A stretch of DNA of 32,783 bases from positions 1 to 32,783 of the forward strand of contig JASHOC010000057.1 in assembly GCA_030041305.1 (NCBI GenBank). The letters run 5' to 3'. Each line of letters starts with the position of its first letter. Positions within the stretch are counted from its first letter, which is position 1. Below the pieces are notes generated by a model. It ran no database searches. It worked only from the letters and a program-made list of their open reading frames with translations, and was not told where the DNA came from. Positions 16,147 to 23,784 of the stretch are shown piece after piece. This stretch comes from Acidobacteriaceae bacterium. GTDB lineage: Bacteria > Acidobacteriota > Terriglobia > Terriglobales > Acidobacteriaceae. The translations under genes were made by a program, and so were the position numbers.

Positions 16147-16614
16147 ATGATCGGAAAACAGCGCACTTCCCCCGTCGTCCCGATCGATCAAGTGCCCCCC
16201 GCCGACACTAGTCCGTACCGGCCCGTGGTTTTGGTGGTGGACGACGAATCTGCAATTGCCGATACGGTCACCGAGATCCTTTCCCGCAGCGGCTATGCTG
16301 CGATGACCGCCTATGACGCGAACGACGCTCTGGAGATGGCGCTGCTGACGCCGCCGGAGTTGCTGCTCACCGACGTGGTTCTACCCGGAATGAGCGGTAT
16401 TGAGCTCGCCATCACGATCAAACGCATCTTCCCCGATTGCAAAATCCTGCTTTTTTCCGGCCAGGCCAGTACGCTTGACCTGCTGGCCTCAGCAAAGAAT
16501 GACGGGCACCACTTCACATTGCTCACCAAACCTGTCCACCCCGAAGAGTTGCTGGCGCGCGTGGCGGGCAGCTTGAAACATCGGGAAACGCATGCCGGCG
16601 CAACAGCCGGCTGA
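16147..16614 (+). CDS. single-domain response regulator (first of a pair)
   Basis: The 155-residue protein is a CheY-like receiver with a 25-residue lead and no output domain. The acidic pair is D32-D33 (VLVVDDES), the phospho-acceptor D76 (LLLTDVVLPGM), the switch Ser S104 (LLFSGQA) and the conserved Lys K128 (LTKPVHP). It should accept phosphate and act through protein contact. The start is the ATG at 16147 with AGAGGT upstream; the frame is open to 16072 without a better start. It closely resembles the receiver at 18043-18516 along its whole length, and the two flank a histidine kinase. Confidence 0.9.
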   Translation: MIGKQRTSPVVPIDQVPPADTSPYRPVVLVVDDESAIADTVTEILSRSGYAAMTAYDANDALEMALLTPPELLLTDVVLPGMSGIELAITIKRIFPDCKILLFSGQASTLDLLASAKNDGHHFTLLTKPVHPEELLARVAGSLKHRETHAGATAG

Positions 16615-16809
16615 GCTTGCCACACCCTCGATGGTGAAAAGAGCAGCTGCGGCTGCTGAAGAGCGATTGCGGAGAGAACCGCCCGCAAAGGGCTGATCTC
16701 CGCAGCGGCTCGGGGCGCGGCCTTTCCCGGTGCGTGCGCGTCCGGAGCAGCGATTCCCACCCGGACTGGCGCCGCCTGGGCGCTCGCGCGGGGCGAGTTC
16801 CGCATCTCT

Positions 16810-16849
16810 ATCTATCGCGAAAGTTCCACATCTATCGCGAGAGTTCAAC
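16810..16849. repeat. two 20-bp tandem units before the kinase gene
   Basis: Adjacent units (16810-16829 and 16830-16849), each starting ATCTATCGCGA, match at 18 of 20 bases. They end 21 bp before the ATG of the histidine kinase, so they lie in its promoter or leader. Two-turn spacing (20-21 bp) would suit side-by-side binding of a regulator. Confidence 0.6.
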
Positions 16850-16870
16850 CATGTTTGTTAGGGTAAATCC

Positions 16871-17974
16871 ATGTCCCACGCCGAACCTGAGTTGGCGATA
16901 GCTTCGACCGCGACCCCGGAAGGGCCGTTCGACAGGCCAGGATCGCTTCTGGCGGCGATTGTGGAGTCCTCCGACGACGCCATCGTCAGCAAGGACCTGA
17001 ATGGAATTGTGACCAGCTGGAACGATGCGGCTTGCCGGATTTTCGGCTATACCGCGGAGGAGATGATCGGCCAGACCATCCTGCGCATCATTCCGCCGGG
17101 ATTGGAGGCCGAGGAGGCGGCGATCCTGGAGCGCATCCGTGAAGGCATGAGGATCGAGCCTTTCGAAACCCGCCGACTCAGGAAAGACGGCTGCATGGTG
17201 GAAGTCTGGGTGACGATTTCGCCGGTAAAGGACGCGGCGGGGCGGATCATCGGCGCGGCCAAGATTGCGCGTGACCTCTCGGAGCGAAAGAGGATAGAGC
17301 AGCGGCTGATCCGGTCAGAGAAGCTCGCGGTCCAAGGGCAAATGGCCGCAAACGTGACCCACCAAATCAACAGCCCGCTGGAAACAATTACCAACCTGGT
17401 ATACCTGGCGCGGCTGAGTTCGCCGCCCGCCGAAAAAGCCTACGCGTACCTGCTCTCTGCGGAGGGAGAACTGGACCGGGTTGCGCAACTTATCCGCCGT
17501 ATCCTGGGTCATTATCACCAAACGGTGAGCGAACAGCAGATTTACCTGCATGATCTGGTGGACGAATTTTTGGCCGTGTACCGGCCAAAATTGCACGCCT
17601 GTGGCATCGCCGTCGATTGCCGCTATGAAGATCGCCGCCCGGTGACGGTGAACGGGACGAGATTCGCCGGTTTTTTTTCCAACTTACTTTCGAGCGTTCC
17701 AAAGGTTATGTCGCGCGGCGGAATTCTGGGCGTTCAAGTTCGGGAAAGTCAAGACGCTGCGCAAGATGGGGTTGAAGTTGCCATTCGGCTGCGCGCAAAC
17801 GGGCCGCAAGAAAACCTGCTCGAGAGCGCCCTCGAAACTCTCCTGGCGAGAGATGGCGGTGACGAGGGATGGACCTCGGCGCAGCCGCTTTTTGAGGAAT
17901 ATGGTCCTGCAATTGCATGTAAGACGTTGAAGGATCGGGACGCTGCAATAACCTTCTTTGTCCCTTTTACATGA
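16871..17974 (+). CDS. PAS-domain histidine kinase with eroded ATPase domain
   Basis: The 367-residue protein lacks membrane segments. A PAS domain covers about residues 28-135 (AIVESSDDAIVSKDLNGIV, then RKDGCMVEVWVTISPVKD). A HisKA-type dimerisation helix follows with H164 in VTHQINSPLE, the pattern HxxNxPL of many soil-bacterial kinases. The catalytic domain is degenerate: the N-box reads NLLSSVPKVMSRGG where functional kinases have a Asn-rich NLLxNAxxA, the DxGxG motif appears only as RANGPQE, and no second glycine box is visible. ATP binding is doubtful. It may act as a phosphatase, a phosphotransfer partner or a PAS sensor for the flanking receivers. AGGGT precedes the ATG. It lies between two similar receivers, with about 257 bp and 69 bp of spacing. 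Confidence 0.85.
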   Translation: MSHAEPELAIASTATPEGPFDRPGSLLAAIVESSDDAIVSKDLNGIVTSWNDAACRIFGYTAEEMIGQTILRIIPPGLEAEEAAILERIREGMRIEPFETRRLRKDGCMVEVWVTISPVKDAAGRIIGAAKIARDLSERKRIEQRLIRSEKLAVQGQMAANVTHQINSPLETITNLVYLARLSSPPAEKAYAYLLSAEGELDRVAQLIRRILGHYHQTVSEQQIYLHDLVDEFLAVYRPKLHACGIAVDCRYEDRRPVTVNGTRFAGFFSNLLSSVPKVMSRGGILGVQVRESQDAAQDGVEVAIRLRANGPQENLLESALETLLARDGGDEGWTSAQPLFEEYGPAIACKTLKDRDAAITFFVPFT

Positions 17975-18042
17975 ACGCAGTGCGGCGTGGTTGCGCCGGG
18001 TAAACGCTACCCGGTTTGGGAAAAAAGGAGAGGAGACGGTGG

Positions 18043-18516
18043 ATGCTCGAATACAGTTGGCCGGAGATCTCTCAGGCGACCGACGAACCTTCTCAAACTT
18101 TTATCGCAGCCCGGGAGCGGAAGGCGCGATGCGAAGCGTCGGGCGCAGAGCGCCCGAGCATCCTGGTGGTTGACGATGAAGTGATTCTGGCGGACACCGT
18201 GGCCGAGATTCTGAATATCTCGGGATTCTGCGCGTTTTCCGCCTATGATGCTTCAACCGCGTTACAGATCACGGAGGAGCTTCACCCCGATTATCTGCTT
18301 TCCGACGTCGTGATGCCGGGCATGAATGGCGTGGATCTAGCTATCAACGTGCGCAAGATGTTTCCCGAGATGTCGATTTTGCTGTTTTCGGGCCAAGCGG
18401 GAGTCGCGGATCTGCTGGAAGTGGCGCGGGAACAAGGGTACGCCTTCGATCTGGTCGAAAAGCCCATGCACCCGGTAAGGTTGATCGAACGCCTCAAACG
18501 CATGCGGCCGGCCTAG
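18043..18516 (+). CDS. single-domain response regulator (second of a pair)
   Basis: The 157-residue receiver has D44-D45 (ILVVDDEV), phospho-acceptor D88 (LLSDVVMPGM), switch Ser S116 (LLFSGQA) and Lys K140 (VEKPMHP). A 38-residue lead precedes the domain and there is no output domain. The ATG at 18043 has GGAGAGGAG upstream and is preferred over a TTG at 18016. It shares with the receiver at 16147-16614 stretches such as ADTV-EIL, AYDA, FSGQA and KP-HP, so one arose by duplication of the other. It begins 69 bp after the kinase stop and is probably cotranscribed with it. Confidence 0.9.
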   Translation: MLEYSWPEISQATDEPSQTFIAARERKARCEASGAERPSILVVDDEVILADTVAEILNISGFCAFSAYDASTALQITEELHPDYLLSDVVMPGMNGVDLAINVRKMFPEMSILLFSGQAGVADLLEVAREQGYAFDLVEKPMHPVRLIERLKRMRPA

Positions 18517-18555
18517 AGCCTGCGGCCGGCCTAGGGCATGCGGTCGGCCTATCCG
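18502..18555. repeat. 18-bp repeat, three units across a stop codon
   Basis: Three 18-bp units (18502, 18520, 18538), each with TGCGGCCGGCCTA or a one-base variant, run through the end of the second receiver gene. The first unit encodes its last residues and stop TAG; the next two duplicate the same bases in the 3' non-coding region. This looks like slippage or local duplication. Confidence 0.85.
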
Positions 18556-19056
18556 ATTTTGCAGAGAACTTGCACATCTTCACCGAGAGAATTTTTCCGC
18601 CTGTTCATGATTTGCCGCGTTCATGCGCCTTGGAGATGGCTTTTGAGAAGGCGCACAACGCACCTGAGACGCGCATGAACCGGCCGGCGATGCTCTGCGC
18701 CGAGGCCTGATTCGTCGCGTGCGGGCCACGTTTTTCCCGGGGGCTTTCTCGCGCCTTTCGCAGGCCCTCGCGCGCCGGGATTCCTGTCGGCGAGAGCGTC
18801 TCCTCGCGCTCAAGCGTGCGCAGAAGAAAGCCTTCTTGCGCTCTGCAGGCAGGCTCGGGATCGGCCCAAATGTGATGAGGATCACGGGAGAAAATCTGAC
18901 TGCGCGCTAGGCTCGATTCTGCAGACGAGCCAGGGCCGGAGAGAAAGGCTTGCGCGGCTTGCGAGGGTTCGCGGGAACGGATCGCATGGAGCGCAACCCA
19001 GAGGCATTCTCGCCGCTGTCCGATCCTCTGCCTAGACCGTCAGGGAGGGGTCGACG
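18517..19056. other. 540-bp gap with no credible gene
   Basis: Open frames here are short and arginine-rich and have no ribosome binding sites, so I call none. The stretch holds two units of the 18-bp repeat at its start and a CRP/FNR-like site at 18871-18886. No terminator with a clear T-run and no RNA gene was recognised. Confidence 0.55.
18871..18886. promoter_or_regulatory. CRP/FNR-family-like binding site
   Basis: TGTGA, six bases, TCACG, preceded by AAA, matches the CRP consensus TGTGA-N6-TCACA at nine of ten core bases, with the symmetric inner GTGAT/ATCAC also kept. It lies 170 bp upstream of the zinc-ribbon gene. Other regulators of the same family recognise related sites. Confidence 0.35.
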
Positions 19057-19494
19057 ATGGACGGATCCTGTTCTAAATGCGGTGAGCGCATCGAGTCTTC
19101 CTGGAGCTATTGTCCAATTTGCGGAACTGCCTGCGCGAGCGAATCGCACGCGGATGGGGCCCACGAGAGCCCGGCGCCGACGCCCACAGAGAAGGCGCCG
19201 GTGCGCGGCGCCTTTGAGGGATTGCTCCTCGGGGTGATTGCAGCCCCAGTGCTAATCATGGTGGGGACACTGCTTTTGATCACCGGGATTGGCGCCTTTC
19301 TCGGGGTTCCGATGCTGATTGCCGGCGTGTTTGCTCCTCTGCTGGGACCGCTGCTGGGCATCGGCACGCGGCACGGAAAATGCCCCTGGTGCGGCGCTCC
19401 GGTGAGCAGCATCGCTCTGCTCGATGGCTTTTCCTGCGAGGTTTGCAAGCACAAGATCGCAGTCAAAAAGCATGAGCTGGTGCGGGCGGGTTGA
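19057..19494 (+). CDS. double zinc-ribbon membrane protein of unknown function
   Basis: The 145-residue protein opens with a zinc ribbon (CSKC near residue 5 and CPIC near 19) and a Pro-rich linker. Two hydrophobic segments (about 52-77 and 78-102, rich in Gly, Leu, Ile and Val) form a membrane hairpin. It closes with a second ribbon (CPWC near 110 and CEVC near 128). Both ribbons would face the same side of the membrane. GGGAGGGG before the ATG at 19057 supports the start. I know no specific function; zinc-ribbon membrane proteins of this kind are usually annotated only by domain. It is convergent with uvrC, 39 bp away. Confidence 0.75.
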   Translation: MDGSCSKCGERIESSWSYCPICGTACASESHADGAHESPAPTPTEKAPVRGAFEGLLLGVIAAPVLIMVGTLLLITGIGAFLGVPMLIAGVFAPLLGPLLGIGTRHGKCPWCGAPVSSIALLDGFSCEVCKHKIAVKKHELVRAG

Positions 19495-19533
19495 TCGAAG
19501 TGAATGCCCCGGCTTGATTCTGCGCGGCGCGGC

Positions 19534-21720
19534 CTATGGCTGGCGGGGGACTTCCTGAAGCTGCACCAGAGCCCCGGCCGTCTTAGCCGGTCCGGGCGCC
19601 GATTCGGATGCGGACGCGGCTTCGGGCGGATGGAAATGCCGCCAGATGGTTTCCGCGGTTTTGCGCGAGACGACCGCGGCCAGCGAATCCGCTGTGGCCT
19701 GTTGTACATCGCGCAGACTGCCAAAATGCGTGAGCAGCCGCTGCCGGGTTTGCGCTCCAACGCCGGGGATGGCCAGCAATTCCGAAGCGCGGTCGCGCAT
19801 GGCGCGACGCTGGCGATGATAGCCGACGGCAAAGCGGTGGCTTTCGTCGCGGATGAGCTGAACGAGGTGCAGGACCGGCGAACGGCGGTCGAGAACCACG
19901 GGCTCATCTTCATTGCCATAGAGGTAGATCACTTCTTCCTTTTTTGCGATCGACGCGAGAGGCTGGGTGGTCAAGCCGAGCGACTCGAGGGCTTCCGCGG
20001 CGGCGTGCAACTGACCCAAACCGCCGTCGATGAGGATGAGCGAGGGCATGGTGGCGGGTTCTTTGCCGTTGGCCGCGGAGGCGGGTACGGCGCGGCCGGC
20101 GGCCGGCGTGTTCTGCCGCCCCTCCGGAGCTTGGGGCGTCATTTCGGCTTGCGACTCAGGGCTCAGGCCCGGGACTATTTTCGCGCCGTCCGTGCGGGGC
20201 GAAGAGGCCTCGGCGCTGTCATGGCCTTCCAGGATGCTTCCCTTTTTTCCGGATTCGAGGATGCGGCGGTAGCGGCGCTCCACCACCTCGCGCATGGAGG
20301 CAAAGTCGTCTACGCCGGCGACGGTTTTCACCTTGAACTTACGGTAGGCCTGCTTTTTCATCTTGCCGTCTTCCCAAACCACTAACGAGGCGACGGTCTC
20401 GGCGCCCTGGATGTGGGAGATGTCGAAGCACTCGATGCGCCGGGGCAACTCGGGGAGCATGAGCACGTCGGCCAGTTCTTCCTGGATGGCTTTGCGCGAA
20501 GGCTCGAGCACGCGGAAACGCTGCGTATAGGACTGGCGCGCATTTTGGCCCGCCAGGTCGACGAGTGATTTTTTATCGCCGCGCTGAGGGACGGTTAATT
20601 CGATGCGATGGCCGGCGCGCTCGGTGAGGAGCGCGGCCAAAGTTTCGCGATCGTCGAAGTCCACGGGAACCAGGATGGTGCGCGGGACATATTGTTGGTC
20701 GATGTAGAGCTGCTTGAGCAAGGCACTAAAGACGTGACCTGCGTCGAAGTTCGACGGGTTGACCTTCGTGGTCTCCCAGGTCCCAGAATCGGGACCCTTC
20801 GGCAAGCTCAGGGCAGGTTCTGCGGCGCCCAGGTCTTCTGGAGCTTCGAGCATGGCGGGCAGTTCCTCCCAGAAAAATTCGCGGCGATCCACGATTTTGC
20901 CGGCGCGCATATGGAAGAGGTTCACGGCCAGGCTGCCATCTTCGAAGTGGTAGCCGAAAACGTCGGCGTCCTCATCCTTGCCGGCCGTGGCGATGCGCTG
21001 CTTTTCCTGAAGCTGATGGACGGTGGAGAGCTGGTCCCGCAGCCGCGCAGCCGCTTCGAACTGCTCGGCCTCAGCAGCCGCCATCATGCGCGCGCTGAGG
21101 GTGCGCTCCAACTCCGCGTGGCGGCCCTCGAGAAACATTTGTGTGTCGCGCACGGCTTGCTTGTAGGCGTCAGGCGTGGAGAGGCCTTCGACGCAGGGGC
21201 CCAGACAACGGTGAATGTAGTACTGCAAACAGGCGCGGGGGTGATAGCGCGAGAGATCCACCTTGCAACTGGGTAGAAGAAAACTACGGTGGATCAGCTC
21301 GACTACGCGGTAGGCCAGGTTGCCGGGAAAATAAGGACCGTAATAGGCGGAGCCGTCCTTGCGCAGGCGCCGGGTGACAAAAACCTTGGGGAAGCGGTCG
21401 GCCAAGGTCAGCTTGACGTACGGGTAGGTTTTGTCATCGCGCAACAGGATGTTGAAGCGGGGCTTGCGCTGCTTGATGAGGTTGTTTTCGAGGGCCAACG
21501 CCTCGTGCTCATTGGCGACGAGGATGTAGTCGATGTCAACGGCTTCACGCATCAGCGAGCCGGTTTTGGCGTTAGCCTGCGAAGCGTCCAGCAGGTACGA
21601 TCGCACCCGGGAGCGGAGGTTTTTGGCCTTGCCCACGTAAATGACGGCTCCCTCGGCGTTTTTATAGAGGTATACGCCCGGTTGGATGGGCAGGGTGCGA
21701 ATTTTTTCGTAGAGATCCAT
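19534..21720 (-). CDS. uvrC: excinuclease ABC subunit C, with insertions
   Basis: UvrC makes both incisions in nucleotide excision repair. The 728-residue protein has the GIY-YIG nuclease domain at its start (QPGVYLYKN, IYVGKAKNLRSRV) and the UVR motif (AAEAEQFEAAARLRDQL). The RNase H-like nuclease domain follows (ECFDISHIQG, LILIDGGLGQLHAA), then a C-terminal helix-hairpin-helix (LLAIPGVGAQTRQRLL). Typical UvrC has about 600-630 residues. The excess lies in two inserts: about residues 295-320, which contains ALSLPKG from an interspersed repeat, and about 490-557, Ala/Pro/Ser-rich, just before the second catalytic block. The start is the ATG at 21720 from homology (MDLYEKIRTLPIQPGVY); the frame is open 60 codons upstream, and the ribosome binding site is weak. 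Confidence 0.93.
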   Translation of the reverse strand: MDLYEKIRTLPIQPGVYLYKNAEGAVIYVGKAKNLRSRVRSYLLDASQANAKTGSLMREAVDIDYILVANEHEALALENNLIKQRKPRFNILLRDDKTYPYVKLTLADRFPKVFVTRRLRKDGSAYYGPYFPGNLAYRVVELIHRSFLLPSCKVDLSRYHPRACLQYYIHRCLGPCVEGLSTPDAYKQAVRDTQMFLEGRHAELERTLSARMMAAAEAEQFEAAARLRDQLSTVHQLQEKQRIATAGKDEDADVFGYHFEDGSLAVNLFHMRAGKIVDRREFFWEELPAMLEAPEDLGAAEPALSLPKGPDSGTWETTKVNPSNFDAGHVFSALLKQLYIDQQYVPRTILVPVDFDDRETLAALLTERAGHRIELTVPQRGDKKSLVDLAGQNARQSYTQRFRVLEPSRKAIQEELADVLMLPELPRRIECFDISHIQGAETVASLVVWEDGKMKKQAYRKFKVKTVAGVDDFASMREVVERRYRRILESGKKGSILEGHDSAEASSPRTDGAKIVPGLSPESQAEMTPQAPEGRQNTPAAGRAVPASAANGKEPATMPSLILIDGGLGQLHAAAEALESLGLTTQPLASIAKKEEVIYLYGNEDEPVVLDRRSPVLHLVQLIRDESHRFAVGYHRQRRAMRDRASELLAIPGVGAQTRQRLLTHFGSLRDVQQATADSLAAVVSRKTAETIWRHFHPPEAASASESAPGPAKTAGALVQLQEVPRQP
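20795..20817. repeat. interspersed short repeat inside uvrC
   Basis: CCCTTCGGCAAGCTCAGGG plus four bases closely matches a short sequence, usually with CGACAAG, that I recall as scattered through many environmental bacterial genomes. Here it is read in frame on the minus strand as PALSLPKG within uvrC. The attribution is from memory, not a search. Confidence 0.55.
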
Positions 21721-21845
21721 ACAACTTTTTCGCCGCGAACGCCAACTCTTAGGATAGCGGCTTTTCCGGGGGGTCGCGCGGGAGACGAACGCACCGCGGG
21801 TCGCGTCTGACACTAGGGTCAAATCCAAGCAAAGCTTACCGAGCA

Positions 21846-21860
21846 GTGTAAAAAATACAC
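21846..21860. promoter_or_regulatory. inverted repeat, candidate sigma-54 enhancer site
   Basis: GTGTA and TACAC flank five A residues. The site lies about 80-95 bp upstream of the sigma-54-like promoter, the usual distance for binding of an enhancer-binding activator. The assignment is by position only. Confidence 0.35.
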
Positions 21861-21938
21861 GGTGGAAAAGCGTGGAATGTCGTTGCGGGCGGCGAGACAA
21901 CTCCCTGCGGTGATTGGGCTTGAAAGGCGAAAGTCGAT

Positions 21939-21954
21939 TGGCACGATGAATGCT
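21939..21954 (+). promoter_or_regulatory. sigma-54 (RpoN)-like promoter
   Basis: TGGCACG (21939-21945), four bases, ATGCT (21950-21954) matches TGGCACG-N4-TTGCW at eleven of twelve fixed bases with correct GG-to-GC spacing; a further T precedes it, as in the extended consensus. Transcription would begin near 21965, leaving about 66 nt before the lipoprotein ATG. Confidence 0.6.
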
Positions 21955-22030
21955 AATTCTTGAAGGTCAAGCACTGCTTCTGCAGCCAGCGGGCGGGTTG
22001 CCGCAGCCGGGCGGAGGAGGAGAGAGAAAA

Positions 22031-22765
22031 ATGAGAAATCGATTTGGATTCGTATTGGCGGCCACAGCTACGATGATCTTCGGTGTGGCGGGGTGCGCCA
22101 CCAAGAAGTATGTACGCAACCAGACGGCGCCGCTGGTGACTCACGCTGGACAACTGGACCAGAAGACGGCGGAAAACGAGCGTGACATTCACGACGTCGA
22201 TCAGCGGGCGCAAGCCGGGATCAATCAGGCGCAACAGTCGGCCGACGCGGCCAACCAGAACGCTCAGCAGGCCAACCAGGCGGCCAATCAAGCCGACAGC
22301 GCGGCCAACAACGTGGCCCATCGCGCCGATTCTCTCGACGAGGTCGTGAAGAATCTGGACAACTACAAGCATGTAGCTGACGTGACGGTCACGTTCGGCT
22401 TCGACAAATCCGTATTGACCGCAGACGACAAACAGCAGTTGGACAACTTCGGCTCCCAACTGAACTCGGCGAAGAACTATATCCTCGAGGTCACTGGAGG
22501 CACCGATACCACAGGCCCGGCCCAGTACAACTATGACCTGAGCCAGCGCCGCGCCGACGCCGTGGTGCAGTACCTGGCCAGCAAATACAACGTTCCCGCG
22601 CGCCGGTTTTACCTGATCGGGGTCGGTAAGGACGTGCAGGTGGCGCCCGACAACACCGCTGCGGGCCGGAAACAAAACCGCCGCGTGCAAGTGCAGTTGC
22701 TATCGAACCAGTCTGAAAACGGCTCGCAAAGCGCCGCGTCCGCGGGACAACCGAACGGGCAATAG
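22031..22765 (+). CDS. OmpA/Pal-type lipoprotein with coiled-coil region
   Basis: The 244-residue protein has a lipoprotein signal (MRNRFGFVLAATATMIFGVAGC, lipidated Cys at 22). A helical region at about residues 45-110 is full of Ala, Asn, Gln and Asp in heptad-like order (QAQQSADAANQNAQQANQAA). A C-terminal OmpA domain (about 120-230) has VTFGFDKSVLTADD, GTDTTG, YDLSQRRADAVVQYL and GRKQNRRVQVQLL. The OmpA domain binds peptidoglycan through its conserved Asp and Arg, here in TDTTG and LSQRRA. It would tether the outer membrane to the cell wall, with the coiled coil as spacer, like a Pal-Lpp hybrid. The ATG at 22031 has GGAGGAGGAGAG upstream. It has a sigma-54-like promoter and a strong terminator, so it is a single-gene unit. 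Confidence 0.9.
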   Translation: MRNRFGFVLAATATMIFGVAGCATKKYVRNQTAPLVTHAGQLDQKTAENERDIHDVDQRAQAGINQAQQSADAANQNAQQANQAANQADSAANNVAHRADSLDEVVKNLDNYKHVADVTVTFGFDKSVLTADDKQQLDNFGSQLNSAKNYILEVTGGTDTTGPAQYNYDLSQRRADAVVQYLASKYNVPARRFYLIGVGKDVQVAPDNTAAGRKQNRRVQVQLLSNQSENGSQSAASAGQPNGQ

Positions 22766-22811
22766 AGTTCCGAACCAGCCCTGAGGGCAAAGTCAAAATC
22801 CAATCGCAAAT

Positions 22812-22850
22812 AAAGCAGGCTCGCGCCATGCGAGCCTGCTTTGTTTTTTT
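22812..22850 (+). terminator. Rho-independent terminator
   Basis: A perfect 13-bp stem (22812-22824 with 22830-22842) closes a five-base loop and is followed by GTTTTTTT. It lies 47 bp after the lipoprotein stop. The minus-strand side also ends in a short T-rich run, so it may serve the convergent rmlBA transcript too. Confidence 0.95.
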
Positions 22851-22887
22851 GCGGCGGACCTTCGCCGCAGGGAAGTGCGGAAAACTT

Positions 22888-23784
22888 TTAGGGTTCCTGG
22901 GCGCTGCCGGCAAAGTAGGGCTCGCGCAGGAGCGCCTTGAGATATTGGCCGTATCCGCTTTTCGAAATGGGTGCGGCGAGCAACTCCAACTGCCCGGCAG
23001 TAATGAAGCCCAGCCGGTAAGCAATCTCTTCGGGGCAGGCGATATCGAGCCCCTGACGGCGCTCGATGGTCTGGACAAAGAGTGAAGCTTCGAGGAGTGA
23101 GTCGTGCGTGCCGGTGTCGAGCCAGGCCATGCCGCGGCTCATAATTTCGACATTCAGCTTGCCGGCCTGGAGATAGAGACGGTTGAGGTCGGTGATTTCG
23201 AGCTCGCCGCGCGGCGAAGGCTTGAGTGAGGCGGCGAGGTCGGCAACATCCCGATCGTAGAAATAAAGGCCGGTGACGGCGTAGCGCGATTTGGGTTGTT
23301 TGGGCTTCTCTTCAAGGCTCACGGCTCGGCCCTGGGTGTCGAACTCGACCACGCCATACCGTTGAGGATCTTCGACCGGGTAAGCGAAGACGGTGGCGCC
23401 CTCGGTGAGCGTGGCCGCGGCCTGGAGTTGACGGGAGAATCCCTGGCCGTAGAAGATGTTGTCGCCGAGGATCAGGGCGCTGGGTTGGCCGGCGATAAAG
23501 TCGCGGCCGATGAGGAAAGCTTGCGCCAAGCCTTCCGGGCTGGGCTGGACGGCGTAGTGGATGTCGATGCCCCAGCGGTGGCCGTCGCCGAGCAGATCGG
23601 CGAAGCGGCTTGTGTCCTGGGGCGTCGAGATGAGCAGGATTTCGCGCAGGCCGGCGAGCATGAGCGTGCTCAGCGGGTAATAGACCATGGGTTTGTTGTA
23701 GACCGGCAAGAGCTGCTTGGAAACGACGTGGGTGACGGGATAGAGGCGAGTGCCCGAGCCGCCGGCGAGAATGATGCCTTTCAT
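22888..23784 (-). CDS. rmlA: glucose-1-phosphate thymidylyltransferase
   Basis: RmlA joins glucose-1-phosphate and dTTP to give dTDP-glucose, the first step to dTDP-rhamnose and related sugars for surface polysaccharides. The 298-residue length is normal. The nucleotide-binding signature [18 protein letters not shown] opens the protein; [30 protein letters not shown] and [20 protein letters not shown] follow. The start at 23784 is set by that N-terminus and overlaps the rmlB stop by four bases (ATGA), which couples the two genes. rmlC and rmlD are not in the window, so the final sugar is not proved. Confidence 0.96.
   Translation of the reverse strand: MKGIILAGGSGTRLYPVTHVVSKQLLPVYNKPMVYYPLSTLMLAGLREILLISTPQDTSRFADLLGDGHRWGIDIHYAVQPSPEGLAQAFLIGRDFIAGQPSALILGDNIFYGQGFSRQLQAAATLTEGATVFAYPVEDPQRYGVVEFDTQGRAVSLEEKPKQPKSRYAVTGLYFYDRDVADLAASLKPSPRGELEITDLNRLYLQAGKLNVEIMSRGMAWLDTGTHDSLLEASLFVQTIERRQGLDIACPEEIAYRLGFITAGQLELLAAPISKSGYGQYLKALLREPYFAGSAQEP

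Larger units (their letters stand above)
21721..22030. other. regulatory gap between uvrC and the OmpA-type lipoprotein
   Basis: This 310-bp stretch separates divergent genes. Toward the right it holds a 15-bp inverted repeat (21846-21860) and, about 80 bp further, a sigma-54-like promoter (21939-21954). The leftward uvrC promoter was not identified. The minus-strand frame open here is a 5' extension of uvrC without family similarity. Confidence 0.6.

Noticed and set aside
18580..18910. Short open frames on both strands in the gap before the zinc-ribbon gene
   Set aside because: They are Arg-rich, have no ribosome binding site and overlap each other on opposite strands.
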